From Haloferax mediterranei ATCC 33500 (GTDB taxonomy: Archaea > Halobacteriota > Halobacteria > Halobacteriales > Haloferacaceae), in the NCBI RefSeq assembly GCF_000306765.2, contig NC_017941.2:1054001-1118000 (forward strand): a stretch of 64,000 nt of DNA. The letters run 5' to 3'. Below the pieces are notes generated by a model. That model was not told where the DNA came from. It saw only the letters and a list, made by a program, of their open reading frames with translations, and searched no databases. The position numbers were made by a program, and so were the translations under genes. Of this stretch, positions 17,901 to 26,740 are shown piece by piece (the first letter of the stretch is position 1; each line of letters opens with the position of its first letter).

Positions 17901-17934
17901 CTGGTGTTTGGTCCGCGTAGCCCGTCGAAGTCCA

Positions 17935-17960
17935 CCCCGAATATGCGGGGCACTTTATAC
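17935..17960. promoter_or_regulatory. Inverted repeat and minus-strand TATA box
   Basis: A ccccg/cgggg inverted repeat (17935-17950, 6-nt spacer) lies directly beside tttatac (17954-17960), which on the minus strand reads as a TATA box for the winged-helix gene. A repressor at the inverted repeat would cover the start site. Confidence 0.5.
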
Positions 17961-18045
17961 ACCTCACAAACACGTCGCCGAAAATCCGCCCGGTCAACGC
18001 GGCTGAACAGGGCCCGCAATATAAAGGCCCGGTGTATCGTGGGTG

Positions 18046-18053
18046 TTTATATC
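18046..18053 (+). promoter_or_regulatory. TATA box of the Bat-like regulator
   Basis: tttatatc is centred 30 bp before the ATG at 18080, so the transcript is probably leaderless; this supports that start over the upstream in-frame codon. A gggcc/ggccc pair at about 18010-18029 surrounds a second A/T patch (atataaa). Confidence 0.65.
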
Positions 18054-18079
18054 AGGGCCTGGGGCCGCTGTGTACATAC

Positions 18080-18721
18080 ATGACGAGCGCAGCGGGCATC
18101 AGAGCAGAGTTGAAAGTGACGGGTCCGACGGACTGCCCCGTCGCATCGGTATCCGAGGGTGACACATCCGGGTACGCGCTGTCGCGAAGCATGTCCCCGA
18201 ACGAGGATGGGGCTGTTACCGAGGAGTTCGTCTTCGACGACACCGACAGCATCCCCGATGAGATGGACCAACTGTTCGACTACGGCGACGGGAGCGTCTA
18301 TCGGTTCGAACGCGAGGGCGGCGTCGGGTGTCCATGCGAGCAAGTCGAGACGTTCGACTGCCCCGTAGTTGACGTACAGACGCGTGACGGCGCGCTCTTC
18401 TTGACGTTCCATGCCCCCGATGTGGACACGCTCCGTGACGTTGTCTCCGCCCTTCGTGAGGCGTCCGGTTCAGTGGACGTGCGTCGGCTCCTCCAGTCGT
18501 CTTCCGACGAATCCCGCGACCTCGTGTTAGTCGAACGCGGACAACTCACCGACCGGCAGCGTGAGGTGCTGGAGAAGGCCCACGATATGGGATACTTCGA
18601 CCACCCACGGCGCGCCAACAAGGGGGAGGTGGCGACCGAACTCGGCATCACGACGTCGACGTTCTCCGAACATCTCGCGATGGCACAAAAGAAGCTCATG
18701 GGTGCCATTCTACAGGACTGA
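18080..18721 (+). CDS. Bat-type HTH transcriptional regulator
   Basis: 213 aa. The C-terminal HTH_10 domain is clear: LTDRQREVLEKAHDMGYFDHPRRANKGEVA, then ELGITTSTFSEHLAMAQKKL. The N-terminal part (about 1-140) begins IRAELKVTGPTDCPVASVSE and carries a Cys cluster (VGCPCEQVETFDCPV). This is similar to haloarchaeal regulators with a metal- or redox-sensitive N-domain. The target is unknown; the next genes are a zinc ribbon and a halocyanin. Confidence 0.85.
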   Translation: MTSAAGIRAELKVTGPTDCPVASVSEGDTSGYALSRSMSPNEDGAVTEEFVFDDTDSIPDEMDQLFDYGDGSVYRFEREGGVGCPCEQVETFDCPVVDVQTRDGALFLTFHAPDVDTLRDVVSALREASGSVDVRRLLQSSSDESRDLVLVERGQLTDRQREVLEKAHDMGYFDHPRRANKGEVATELGITTSTFSEHLAMAQKKLMGAILQD

Positions 18722-18816
18722 CGCGATGACGATTGCCGGAGAACTATCAGTGCCCCGTGAATTGAGGGTGTGCTCCCTCGGGTTCGAGGAGCCTACTAAT
18801 AGTTGGTGAGCCTCCA

Positions 18817-18951
18817 ATGCACGAGTTCGACGTGACCTGTCCACAGTGTGGTGAGCGATATCGGGTCAACGAACCGATGTTACAGACGCTCCGCGAAACG
18901 GGCTGTGTCCTGTGTACGGCACCGTTGAGTGACGCTGAAAAGATAGCGTGA
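18817..18951 (+). CDS. 44-aa zinc-ribbon protein
   Basis: Reads MHEFDVTCPQCGERYRVNEP then a short helix and GCVLCTAPLSDAEKIA. Two CxxC pairs (CPQC, CVLC) about 24 residues apart form a single zinc ribbon. An ATG start, a clear stop and the paired cysteines support it despite its size. It lies between the Bat-like regulator and a convergent halocyanin. Many such tiny zinc ribbons are expressed in Haloferax; function unknown. Confidence 0.75.
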   Translation: MHEFDVTCPQCGERYRVNEPMLQTLRETGCVLCTAPLSDAEKIA

Positions 18952-18984
18952 AAGATTAGTTGCGTTTCTGCGGTCCAGCGGCGT

Positions 18985-19485
18985 CTACTCGACGACGACT
19001 GCGCCGACCATACCGAGTTGTTCGTGGGGAACACAGACGTAGCGGTACTCTCCTGTCTCTTCGAACGTGTACTCGAAGGTGTGGCCCTCAGTGCTGGTGA
19101 TTTCCGACTCGAACAGCCCGTTTTCTCGCTCGACGACGTTGTGCGTCCCGCCGTTTCCCGTCCACTCCCAGACGACGGTCGTATCTGGTGAGACCTTCAC
19201 TGCAGCAGGGGTGAAGGCCAAGTATCCGCCACCGTTGCCTTCTGCGCCGACAGTGACACTGACCGTGTCCTTGCCGGTCATGTCGTGGACGCCGTCGTAG
19301 TTGTCGGTTCGGTCGAACCAGCCGCCGAAGTCTCGGCTTTCGGTGTCGGCCGTGGTGGTCGCGTCTGAGTCGCCGTTTTCGCCTGAATCGGTATCCGCAG
19401 AGCTGGAACACCCTGCGAGAAGCGCAATTCCGGTAGATGCAGCCGTTGCGTGAAGGAAAGTCCGCCGAGAGAATCGTTCCGTCAT
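18985..19485 (-). CDS. Halocyanin (blue copper lipoprotein)
   Basis: 166 aa. A Tat signal with RR at 7-8 and a lipobox ending at C26 (LLAGC) show export and lipid anchoring on the outer face. A spacer rich in D/S/T follows (about 28-52), then a cupredoxin domain. The type 1 copper ligands are H116 (GGTHNVV), C152, H155 and M160 (YVCVPHEQLGM). Expected role: electron carrier to or from the respiratory chain. A second halocyanin is encoded at 46255-46701. Confidence 0.95.
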   Translation of the reverse strand: MTERFSRRTFLHATAASTGIALLAGCSSSADTDSGENGDSDATTTADTESRDFGGWFDRTDNYDGVHDMTGKDTVSVTVGAEGNGGGYLAFTPAAVKVSPDTTVVWEWTGNGGTHNVVERENGLFESEITSTEGHTFEYTFEETGEYRYVCVPHEQLGMVGAVVVE

Positions 19486-19585
19486 CGTTCACTGCTACTT
19501 TGTACTGGAGCAAGTCTACTGCTTCGATTCCCACGCGCTGAAAACGTGCGAAACGAGCGTAGCGTTCCCTTCCGAAGGTGTGCAC

Positions 19586-19870
19586 ATGGATAGTGACGAC
19601 GACCCGAGGCGAAAGGCCCGAATCGACGGAAGTCGCCAGTGGGAAGTACTCTTCCGCGAGGATTCGACCGAACCGATGCGTCACGTCGGCAGCGTGACCG
19701 CACCGTCCGGCGACCTCGCAGTTGAGCAGGCGAGAACTCTCTTCGGCGACGACGAGGGAGCGATATGGCTCTGTCCGGCCGACGAGATGCTTCGACTCGG
19801 CGGGAACGACCTGCAAGCCAAGGGAAATACGTCGTCGACTGCCGCCGAAAGTGAGGTATCCCCCGAATGA
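19586..19870 (+). CDS. Htur_1727-family radical-SAM partner, PaaB-like
   Basis: 94 aa. The core RQWEVLFREDSTEPMRHVG, then SVTAPSGDLAVEQARTLFGDDEGAIWLCPA has the same strand-helix layout as PaaB, a non-catalytic subunit of the phenylacetyl-CoA epoxidase (W.VF.R, HVGSV.A, A..A..L, SIW..P). I recall the family as Htur_1727 rSAM partner. It overlaps the radical-SAM gene by ATGA, so the two are made together. The ATG at 19586 is two codons after a possible GTG. Role inferred: structural partner rather than peptide substrate. Confidence 0.75.
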   Translation: MDSDDDPRRKARIDGSRQWEVLFREDSTEPMRHVGSVTAPSGDLAVEQARTLFGDDEGAIWLCPADEMLRLGGNDLQAKGNTSSTAAESEVSPE

Positions 19871-21063
19871 TTTCGATTAGCAAACTCCTGTGTGGCCGCG
19901 GCGCCGAAGGCGACGGTCTCCGCTACGACGACCCGAACGAGAACTACGAGCAGATTCGAGAAGAGAAACAAAAGCGGCCTGTCGTCGTCTGGAACACGAC
20001 GCGGCGGTGCAACCTCTACTGCGAACACTGCTATGCGGGTGCCGACCTCGACCCCGCGCAGGGTGAACTGTCGACCGCGGAAGCGAAGGGGCTAATCGAC
20101 GATTTAGCCGCCTACGACGTACCGGTCCTTCTGTTTTCGGGCGGCGAACCGCTCGTCCGCGAAGACCTCGTCGAACTCGTCGACTACGCGACCGACGCGG
20201 GTATCCGTGCAGTCCTTTCGACTAACGGGACGCTCATCACGGAAGAGAAGGCGGCCGCACTCCGTGACGCCGGTCTCTCCTACGCCGGCGTCTCCGTCGA
20301 CGGTCTCGAAGAGCGAAACGACCGATTCCGAGGGAAAGATGGCGCGTTCGACGCCGCGGTTCGCGGCATCGAGAACTGCCTCTCCGTGGGCCTCAAGACC
20401 GGCCTTCGGTACACCATCACCGAGCACAACGCCGCCGACATGGAAGACGTGGTCGACCTCCTGTACGACGTGGGTGTCGACCGTTTCTGTTTCTACCACC
20501 TCGACTACGGCGGCCGCGGCGGCGACATCGCCGACGCCGACCTCGACGACGAGGCCCAGCGACGCGCCGTCCGCCGTCTTTTCGACATGACCCGCGAGTA
20601 CCACGAGGCAGGCGAGAACATCGAGACGCTGTTAGTCGGTAACTACGCCGACTCCGCGTACGTCGTCGAATACGCGGAAGAGGAACTCGGACGCGACTAC
20701 GCCGACGAAATTCACCGGTATCTCCGCGTCAACGGCGGCGACCCGACCGGCGAGCGCGTCGCCGACGTTGACTACCGCGGCGACGTGCATCTCACGCAGT
20801 TCTGGCAGAGTTATAGCCTCGGTAACGTCCGCGACAGACCCTTCGGTGACATCTGGGACGACGAGTCCAACCCGCTTCTCGCCAAACTCCGCGAGCGGGA
20901 GCAGTACCTCACCGGGAAGTGCGCTACGTGCCAGTATCAGGACGTTTGTCGCGGGTCGTCACGCCTCCGTTCGCTCGCGGCGACCGGGGAGCTATTCGGT
21001 CCCGACCCGCAGTGTTACCTGACACCTGAAGAGCGCGGCGTGACTGTGGAACCGGCGGACTGA
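19867..21063 (+). CDS. Radical SAM/SPASM protein of the AhbC/AhbD/NirJ heme type
   Basis: 398 aa. The radical-SAM cluster motif is intact: C48, C52, C55 in CNLYCEHCY. The SFSGGEP-type motif reads LLFSGGEPLVRED. The C-terminus has the SPASM-like set C352, C355, C361 and C383 (GKCATCQYQDVCRG, then DPQCYL), which binds auxiliary Fe-S clusters. The CRGSSRLRSLAATGELFGPDPQC ending resembles enzymes of the siroheme-to-heme route, which haloarchaea use. I favour AhbC (didecarboxysiroheme deacetylase) from remembered Haloferax gene order, but AhbD cannot be excluded by reading. Confidence 0.82.
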   Translation: MISISKLLCGRGAEGDGLRYDDPNENYEQIREEKQKRPVVVWNTTRRCNLYCEHCYAGADLDPAQGELSTAEAKGLIDDLAAYDVPVLLFSGGEPLVREDLVELVDYATDAGIRAVLSTNGTLITEEKAAALRDAGLSYAGVSVDGLEERNDRFRGKDGAFDAAVRGIENCLSVGLKTGLRYTITEHNAADMEDVVDLLYDVGVDRFCFYHLDYGGRGGDIADADLDDEAQRRAVRRLFDMTREYHEAGENIETLLVGNYADSAYVVEYAEEELGRDYADEIHRYLRVNGGDPTGERVADVDYRGDVHLTQFWQSYSLGNVRDRPFGDIWDDESNPLLAKLREREQYLTGKCATCQYQDVCRGSSRLRSLAATGELFGPDPQCYLTPEERGVTVEPAD

Positions 21064-21114
21064 GCGGGCTTCGTCCCCGACTACTTATTGTTCCCCAGAG
21101 AGTGAACAGAGACC

Positions 21115-21300
21115 ATGGAAACCGAGCGAGGAGTCCCGAATATTCTCGGCGGTGGTCTCGTGGGCGTCAGCCTTCTGTTCTTCGCAGTCGCGGTTGCCGA
21201 CCTGACGAACGTGCTCGACGCGCCCCTATTTGCGAGCATCTACGCCGTTTTCGGCGTTATCAGCGTGTCTACCGGGCTGATTCTGTCACAACTCACGTAA
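21115..21300 (+). CDS. Small two-helix membrane protein
   Basis: 61 aa with two hydrophobic segments (about 11-30 and 39-58; GGGLVGVSLLFFAVAVADL and SIYAVFGVISVSTGLIL). A short polar link lies between them. The ATG at 21115 is 51 bp after the radical-SAM gene on the same strand. Unrecognised family. Confidence 0.65.
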   Translation: METERGVPNILGGGLVGVSLLFFAVAVADLTNVLDAPLFASIYAVFGVISVSTGLILSQLT

Positions 21301-21342
21301 CGCGGAGAGAATGTGCAGTAGCGTAGTCACGGTGTGCGGAAT

Positions 21343-21426
21343 TATAGTAGCGTTTGCAACTGGTGACACATCCGGTCGAATGACAGCGGTCGAGCGAGTG
21401 TACGATGACTTGCAAACGATACTATA
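21343..21426. mobile_element. 84-bp inverted-repeat miniature element, copy 1 (including flanking TA)
   Basis: Ends are inverted repeats of 17 bp with one mismatch (tatagtagcgtttgcaa / ttgcaaacgatactata). Same length and same internal landmarks (ctggtgacacatccg near the left end, gatgact near the right) as the copy at 39193-39276. Too short to encode anything. It sits between a small membrane protein and the trxB 3' end. Confidence 0.88.
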
Positions 21427-21541
21427 GGTGCGATTAGCTATCTCGTCTTGAGTCTCGGCTACCAAGGCTTCGTTCCGAGTGCGTCCCCAGACGAGAATCG
21501 GACGCAACGAGAGAAAAGTGACTCCTAAGACGCCGAGTCGG

Positions 21542-22591
21542 TTATTCTGCCGCGCCGGTCGCGGCCTGCTTTTCCTCGCGTTCGAGTTCTTCGAGGTAGT
21601 CGTCGGCGTCGAGGGCGGCCTTTACGCCCATGCCACCCGCCGTCGCGGCCTGCTGGTAGTGGTAGTCCACCACGTCGCCCGCGGCGAAGATGCCGGGCAC
21701 GTCCGTCGCCGTCTGGCCGCCGCCGGAGCCGCCTTTGGCGATAATGTAGCCGTCTTCCTCGCGCTGGACGCCCGTGCCTTCGAGGTAGTCGGCGTTCGGC
21801 GTGTGGCCGATGGCGTAGAACACCGCGCCAACGTCGAAGTCGAACTCCTCGGTCTCGGGGTCGTCGAGTTTGGCCGTCGGGTGGCCCTCGGGGTTGCGGA
21901 CGAGCGTCACGTGGTCGACACCCTCCTCAGCGGAGCCGTGGAGTTCGGTCGCTTCGGTGTTGAGCATCAGCTCGATTTCGTCCTCGTCGACCTTCTCCAT
22001 CAGGCGGTCGACCCAGTAGTCTTCGGCGCGGAACTCCTCGCGGCGGTGGACGAGATAGACCTTCGAGGCGAACTTCGTGAGGAAGTTTGCCTCCTCGACG
22101 GCCGCGTCGCCGCCACCGATGACCATAATCTTCTCGTCGCGGAAGAACGCGCCGTCACAGGTCGCACACGTCGAGAGGCCGTAGCCCATCAGGTCATCTT
22201 CGCCGGGGATGCCGAGCGTCCGCGCCGACGCGCCGGAAGCAGAGATGAGTGCGTCGGTGGTGTAGACATCGCCGTTCTGCAGTGTGACCGTGAAGGGGCG
22301 CTCCGATGCATCGACATCCTCGATGATGCCGTGGCGAATCTCCGTGCCGAAGCGCTTGGCCTGCTCTTTCATGTTGTTGATGAGTTCGGGACCGGAGATA
22401 CCCTCGGGGAAGCCGGGATAGTTGTCGACTTCCGTCGTAAGGGTAAGCTGGCCACCCGGCTCGTCGCCTTCGAATACGAGTGGTTCGTTGTTGGAGCGCG
22501 CAGCGTAGATAGCCGACGAGAGGCCAGAAATGCCCGAACCAGCGATGATGAGCTTCCTGTGCTCGACGAACGAATCGGCGTCTTCTGTCAT
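21542..22591 (-). CDS. trxB: Thioredoxin reductase
   Basis: 349-aa flavoprotein. The FAD motif (IIAGSGISGLSSA) is at about 15-27, the redox-active disulfide CATC at C142-C145, and the NADPH motif (VIGGGDAAVEEA) near 157. The second FAD contact (GIFAAGDVVDYHYQQAATAGGMG) is near the C-terminus. Length is normal apart from a short acidic N-terminus and an E/A-rich tail. Reduces thioredoxin-like proteins in the cytoplasm. Confidence 0.95.
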   Translation of the reverse strand: MTEDADSFVEHRKLIIAGSGISGLSSAIYAARSNNEPLVFEGDEPGGQLTLTTEVDNYPGFPEGISGPELINNMKEQAKRFGTEIRHGIIEDVDASERPFTVTLQNGDVYTTDALISASGASARTLGIPGEDDLMGYGLSTCATCDGAFFRDEKIMVIGGGDAAVEEANFLTKFASKVYLVHRREEFRAEDYWVDRLMEKVDEDEIELMLNTEATELHGSAEEGVDHVTLVRNPEGHPTAKLDDPETEEFDFDVGAVFYAIGHTPNADYLEGTGVQREEDGYIIAKGGSGGGQTATDVPGIFAAGDVVDYHYQQAATAGGMGVKAALDADDYLEELEREEKQAATGAAE

Positions 22592-22744
22592 GGCTCGTAG
22601 TTCGCTTCAGCGGTGTCTTAAGGTTTCGCTGTATTGCGAGACCTGCTACAAAACCGCCACGAGAACACATATCACAGATGTGCGAGCCGGTCGTCACCAA
22701 CACGGAGCGAAAGACCGGTATCCGTTGCGGACACACAACTGGAC

Positions 22745-23029
22745 ATGACCGCCGACCTTCACGAGAAGACGAACCGATACGAGAGCATGCTCGCCGATGC
22801 GCTCGATGAAGCAGTACAGGCCGTCCCCGAGGAGACTCACCTCGGCCACGCCGCCGCCGACTGCCTCGAAATGGCCGAATCCTATCTCGACGACGGCCGC
22901 CACTTCAAAGATACGGATGACTGGGTGAACGCGCTCGCATCATTCTCCTACGGGTACGGCTGGCTGGACGCTGGCGTTCGGATGGGACTGTTCGACATCC
23001 CGGACGACTCACACCTCTTTACGATGTGA
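22745..23029 (+). CDS. DUF357 family protein
   Basis: 94 aa, helical. LHEKTNRYESMLADALDEAV and AADCLEMAESYLDDGRHFKDTDDWVNALASFSYGYGWLDAGVRMG match the archaeal DUF357 pattern of helices ending in a SYGYGWLDAG-type motif. The ATG at 22745 is the natural start; the upstream frame is noncoding in character. No known biochemical role. Confidence 0.85.
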   Translation: MTADLHEKTNRYESMLADALDEAVQAVPEETHLGHAAADCLEMAESYLDDGRHFKDTDDWVNALASFSYGYGWLDAGVRMGLFDIPDDSHLFTM

Positions 23030-23088
23030 TTCTCGGCAGCTGACAGTACTGCCAACCCTTATAACACGGGTCCGTTTGTTTTCGCACG

Positions 23089-25128
23089 ATGGACGGTACG
23101 TGGCAGTTTCATCCCATCTTTATCCCCCTCATTGTGTCTGTCCTCTTGGCGGGAGCAATCGCTGCGTACTCGTTTCGATATCGCACGACGACCGGTGCAA
23201 CTGCACTCGGGACGATTACCGTCGCTTCAGCGTGGTGGTCCGCGTTGTATCTTCTCCAACTTGCCGGAACCAGTGTGGAGTGGCAATTGTTCTGGCTTCG
23301 ACTGTCATATGTCGGTGTCAGCGTCCTCCCACCCGCGTGGCTCGCCTTCGCCCTCCAGTACGCCGACTCTCGAATCACGCCCACACGGAAGCGGATTGCA
23401 ATTATCACCGTGCCGTCTGTTCTCTTGTCAGCCATGGTCATGGCGAATCCTCTCCACGGACTTGCGTGGACTGTGACCGGTATCACCGAGTCACCGCTCG
23501 TCGTCGTCCAGCGTGAACTCCACCTGTGGTACTACGCCCACGTCGCCTACTCGTATCTGCTGGTTCTTCTCGGGATGTCGGTTCTATTGCGCCGAATCCT
23601 TCGGTTGCGGCGAGTCCTCCGAATACAGGGACTCGCTATCTTCGCCGGTGCTGCCGTCTCACTCGCACCAAATATCTACTGGGTCCTGGGTGGTTCGGTA
23701 CTCAACTACACGTCTATCGCGTTCGCCGCCTCCGGCGTGCTCTTCGCGGTTGCACTCTTTCGATATCGGCTCTTGGACCTCGTGCCAGTCGCCCGGGACA
23801 CCGTCGTCGAGGAGATGCGAGACGCCTACGTTGTCCTCGACAAGGACCGTCGAATCATCGATTTGAATCCGGCAGCACAGCAACTGCTCTCGTCGCCCGA
23901 TGATTCTATTGGATGCCATCTCTCGACGGTGGCACCGCCAATCGACGACCTTCTCGAAGACGTACAGGGCGACAGCAGACAGGATACGACAGTCGTCTTC
24001 GAGGTAGATGGGGACGGGACCCATCGGTATCTCGAAGTCAGGGCATCGCCGCTTGCCGAAGGTGAAAGCGGGATGGTCGTCACCATCCGTGACGCGACTG
24101 AGCGACAGCGTGCTCAGCGGCGATTTCAATCCTCCATCGAACACGCGTCGGATGTCATTGCCGTCCTCGACGAGGAGGGTCGAATCGAGTACGTGAGTCC
24201 GCCAATCGAAGAGTTGACCGGACATTCTCCGGACGCACTCATCGGCAAATCCAGTTTCGACCTTGTCGATGACGTGGACCTCGACTCGGTGAAACAGACG
24301 TTTTCCCGGATTTGTGAACTGCCGGGGGGAGCCGAACGATTCGAGGCGCGCATTAGCGGCCCCGGAGACGACCCCGTGGTCGTCGAAGGAATCGGACGAA
24401 ACCTACTGAACGAGCCGTTCGTAGAGGGTATCGTCCTGAACCTTCGAGATATCACCGAACGGACGAAACGAGAACGGAAACTCAGTCGGGCGAACGAGCG
24501 ACTGGAACGGTTCGCAAGCGTGGTCTCTCACGACCTCCGCAACCCGCTCAACATCGCATCCGGTCATCTCGAACTGGCGCGCGAGACGGGAGACGACGCC
24601 CACACAGAGACGGCACAACGCGCACTCGAACGGATGGACGACATCATCCAGGATGCGCTCAGTCTCGCCCGACACGGGCAAATCGTCGAGGACCCGACGC
24701 CGGTTCGACTCGGAAACATCGCTTCGCTAGCGTGGGATGTCGTCGTGACGGACGACGCGCAACTCACTATCGAATCGGACGGAACCATCGCCGCCGACCC
24801 CGACCGACTCCGGCGGCTCTTCGAAAACCTCGTTCGTAACGCGTTCGAACACGGCGGCGACGACATCAATCTCTGGGTCGGAACGACCGACGACGGATTC
24901 TACGTCGAAGATTCGGGAATGGGAATTCCAGAGGACAAACGAGACGACGTGTTCGAGTCGGGGTTTTCGACGAACAGCGGCGGAACCGGACTCGGGCTCG
25001 CTATCGTCGCCGAAATCGTGGATGCCCACGGCTGGGACATCTACGTCGAACACGGCCGAGACGGGGGTGCGCGGTTCGTCGTGAGCGGTGCGTCAGTCGA
25101 CATCGGTGAGACGGCGACGCAGCCGTAG
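23089..25128 (+). CDS. Sensor histidine kinase: 7TM - PAS - PAS - HisKA - HATPase
   Basis: 679 aa. Residues 1-225 hold seven hydrophobic segments of the histidine-kinase N-terminal 7TM type. Two PAS domains follow (about 238-345 and 350-460; RDAYVVLDKDRRIIDLNPAA and SDVIAVLDEEGRIEYVSPPIEELTGHS). The phospho-acceptor is H481 in SVVSHDLRNPLN. The ATPase boxes are N (RRLFENLVRNAFEHGG), G1 (VEDSGMGIPEDKRD) and G2 (GTGLGLAIV). No response regulator lies next to it, so its partner is elsewhere. The signal sensed is unknown. Confidence 0.93.
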   Translation: MDGTWQFHPIFIPLIVSVLLAGAIAAYSFRYRTTTGATALGTITVASAWWSALYLLQLAGTSVEWQLFWLRLSYVGVSVLPPAWLAFALQYADSRITPTRKRIAIITVPSVLLSAMVMANPLHGLAWTVTGITESPLVVVQRELHLWYYAHVAYSYLLVLLGMSVLLRRILRLRRVLRIQGLAIFAGAAVSLAPNIYWVLGGSVLNYTSIAFAASGVLFAVALFRYRLLDLVPVARDTVVEEMRDAYVVLDKDRRIIDLNPAAQQLLSSPDDSIGCHLSTVAPPIDDLLEDVQGDSRQDTTVVFEVDGDGTHRYLEVRASPLAEGESGMVVTIRDATERQRAQRRFQSSIEHASDVIAVLDEEGRIEYVSPPIEELTGHSPDALIGKSSFDLVDDVDLDSVKQTFSRICELPGGAERFEARISGPGDDPVVVEGIGRNLLNEPFVEGIVLNLRDITERTKRERKLSRANERLERFASVVSHDLRNPLNIASGHLELARETGDDAHTETAQRALERMDDIIQDALSLARHGQIVEDPTPVRLGNIASLAWDVVVTDDAQLTIESDGTIAADPDRLRRLFENLVRNAFEHGGDDINLWVGTTDDGFYVEDSGMGIPEDKRDDVFESGFSTNSGGTGLGLAIVAEIVDAHGWDIYVEHGRDGGARFVVSGASVDIGETATQP

Positions 25129-25181
25129 CCGGCAGTGACTTCGAGGCCGAAAAGAAAGCTGTTGAGTCGTGGTGTGACTGC

Positions 25182-26666
25182 TTACTCGAAGCGGAACGTC
25201 GCGCCGTCAGAACTGTCTTCGACTTCGACACCGAGAGCAGTCAGTTCGTCTCGAAGTTCGTCCGCGCGCTCGTAATTACCTGCCTCGCGTTCGGCCTCGC
25301 GCACGTCCAAGACGAGTTGCACGAGGTCTTCGGCGACTGAGACGTCGCCCCCGTCGCCCGACTCGCCGAAGGAGAGTCCGAACACCTCGCCACCGAGGGC
25401 CTCGAACGTCTCGATTGCCTCGCGGAGAGCGCGATAGTCGTACTCGTCGGCGTCGCCGACGTGTCGGTTGACCGCGCTTGCGAGTTCGAGCAGTTCCGCC
25501 ATCGCCTCGCGGACGTTGAAGTCGTCGTTCATCGCCTCGCGGAAGTTCTCGCGGGTCTCGTCGACGGCCTTGCGGAGTTCTGTCGCTTCGACTTTCGTCC
25601 GCGCGTCGGGACTGTCGCACGCTTCGACGGCGGTCTCGTAGGCGCGTTCGAGTCGGCTCCAGCGCTCTTCGGCTTCCGAAATCGTCTCTTCGGAGTACGT
25701 CTGTTCGGAGCCGTAGGCGGTCGAGAGATAGAACGTCCGAATCACATCAGCGCCGAACTCGCCGAGCGCGTCGTGGACGGTAAAGAAGTTCCCCAGGCTG
25801 GAACTCATTTTGTCGCCTTCGGTCTGGAGCAAGCCGACGTGGAGCCAGTAGCGGGCGAACTGTTGGCCGGTCGCGGCTTCCGACTGGGCAATCTCGTTTT
25901 CGTGATGCGGGAACACGAGGTCGCGGCCGCCGACGTGGATGTCGATGGTTTCGTCGAGGTGGGTCATCGACATCGCAGAGCACTCGATGTGCCACCCGGG
26001 TCGGCCCTCGCCCCACGGCGACTCCCACGTCTGCCCGCACGGGTCCGTAAGCGGGTCAAGGTCGGGATGTCGGTGTTCGGCCGCCGTCTCGGGTGCGACG
26101 GCACCGGCCTTCCAGAGTGCGAAGTCGGTGGGGTTCCGCTTCTCGGAGCGCTCGCTGTCGTTTGCGCGGGACTCCAATTCTTCGAGTTTCTGGTTCGAGA
26201 GTTTGCCGTAGTCGTCGAACGTGGACACGTCGAAGTAGACGGAACCGTTCGACTCGTAGGCGTGCCCGCGGTCGACGAGCGTCTCGATGAGGTCGATAAT
26301 CTCGGGAATGTGCTCGGAGACGCGCGGGTAGACCTCCGCTCGCTTCAGATTGAGGCCGCGCATGTCGCTGATTACGTCGTCGACGAAGTGTTCGGCGACG
26401 GACGATTCGTCCTCGCCGAGGTCGTCTTCGCCGATGCGGGCGGCAATCTTCTCGTTCACGTCGGTGAAGTTTTCGACGTGTCGGACGTCGTAGCCCTCGT
26501 ATTCGAGCCAGCGGTGCATCAGGTCTGCGTGCATCCACAGGCGAGCGTGGCCGAGGTGTGCGTCGTCCGAGACCGTCAGTCCACAGACGTAGAGCAGCAC
26601 TTCGTCGCCGTGCGACTCGAACTCCTCGCGCGCTCCCGTCAGGGTGTTGGTCACGGACAGGGTCAT
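25182..26666 (-). CDS. cysS: Cysteine-tRNA ligase
   Basis: 494 aa, class I synthetase. HIGH motif as HLGH at 37-40, zinc ligand C28 in YVCGLTV, KMSKS motif as KMSSS at 286-290. GWHIECSAM with HVGGRDLVFPHHENEIAQSE is the cysteine-binding and zinc region. Full length and intact. Confidence 0.97.
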   Translation of the reverse strand: MTLSVTNTLTGAREEFESHGDEVLLYVCGLTVSDDAHLGHARLWMHADLMHRWLEYEGYDVRHVENFTDVNEKIAARIGEDDLGEDESSVAEHFVDDVISDMRGLNLKRAEVYPRVSEHIPEIIDLIETLVDRGHAYESNGSVYFDVSTFDDYGKLSNQKLEELESRANDSERSEKRNPTDFALWKAGAVAPETAAEHRHPDLDPLTDPCGQTWESPWGEGRPGWHIECSAMSMTHLDETIDIHVGGRDLVFPHHENEIAQSEAATGQQFARYWLHVGLLQTEGDKMSSSLGNFFTVHDALGEFGADVIRTFYLSTAYGSEQTYSEETISEAEERWSRLERAYETAVEACDSPDARTKVEATELRKAVDETRENFREAMNDDFNVREAMAELLELASAVNRHVGDADEYDYRALREAIETFEALGGEVFGLSFGESGDGGDVSVAEDLVQLVLDVREAEREAGNYERADELRDELTALGVEVEDSSDGATFRFE

Positions 26667-26740
26667 CGCTCTCGGCTACTCGTGGGAGGATTTTCAACCC
26701 GTCGGAACGAGTGTCGGAGAATCCCTCACTGCCGGAACAC

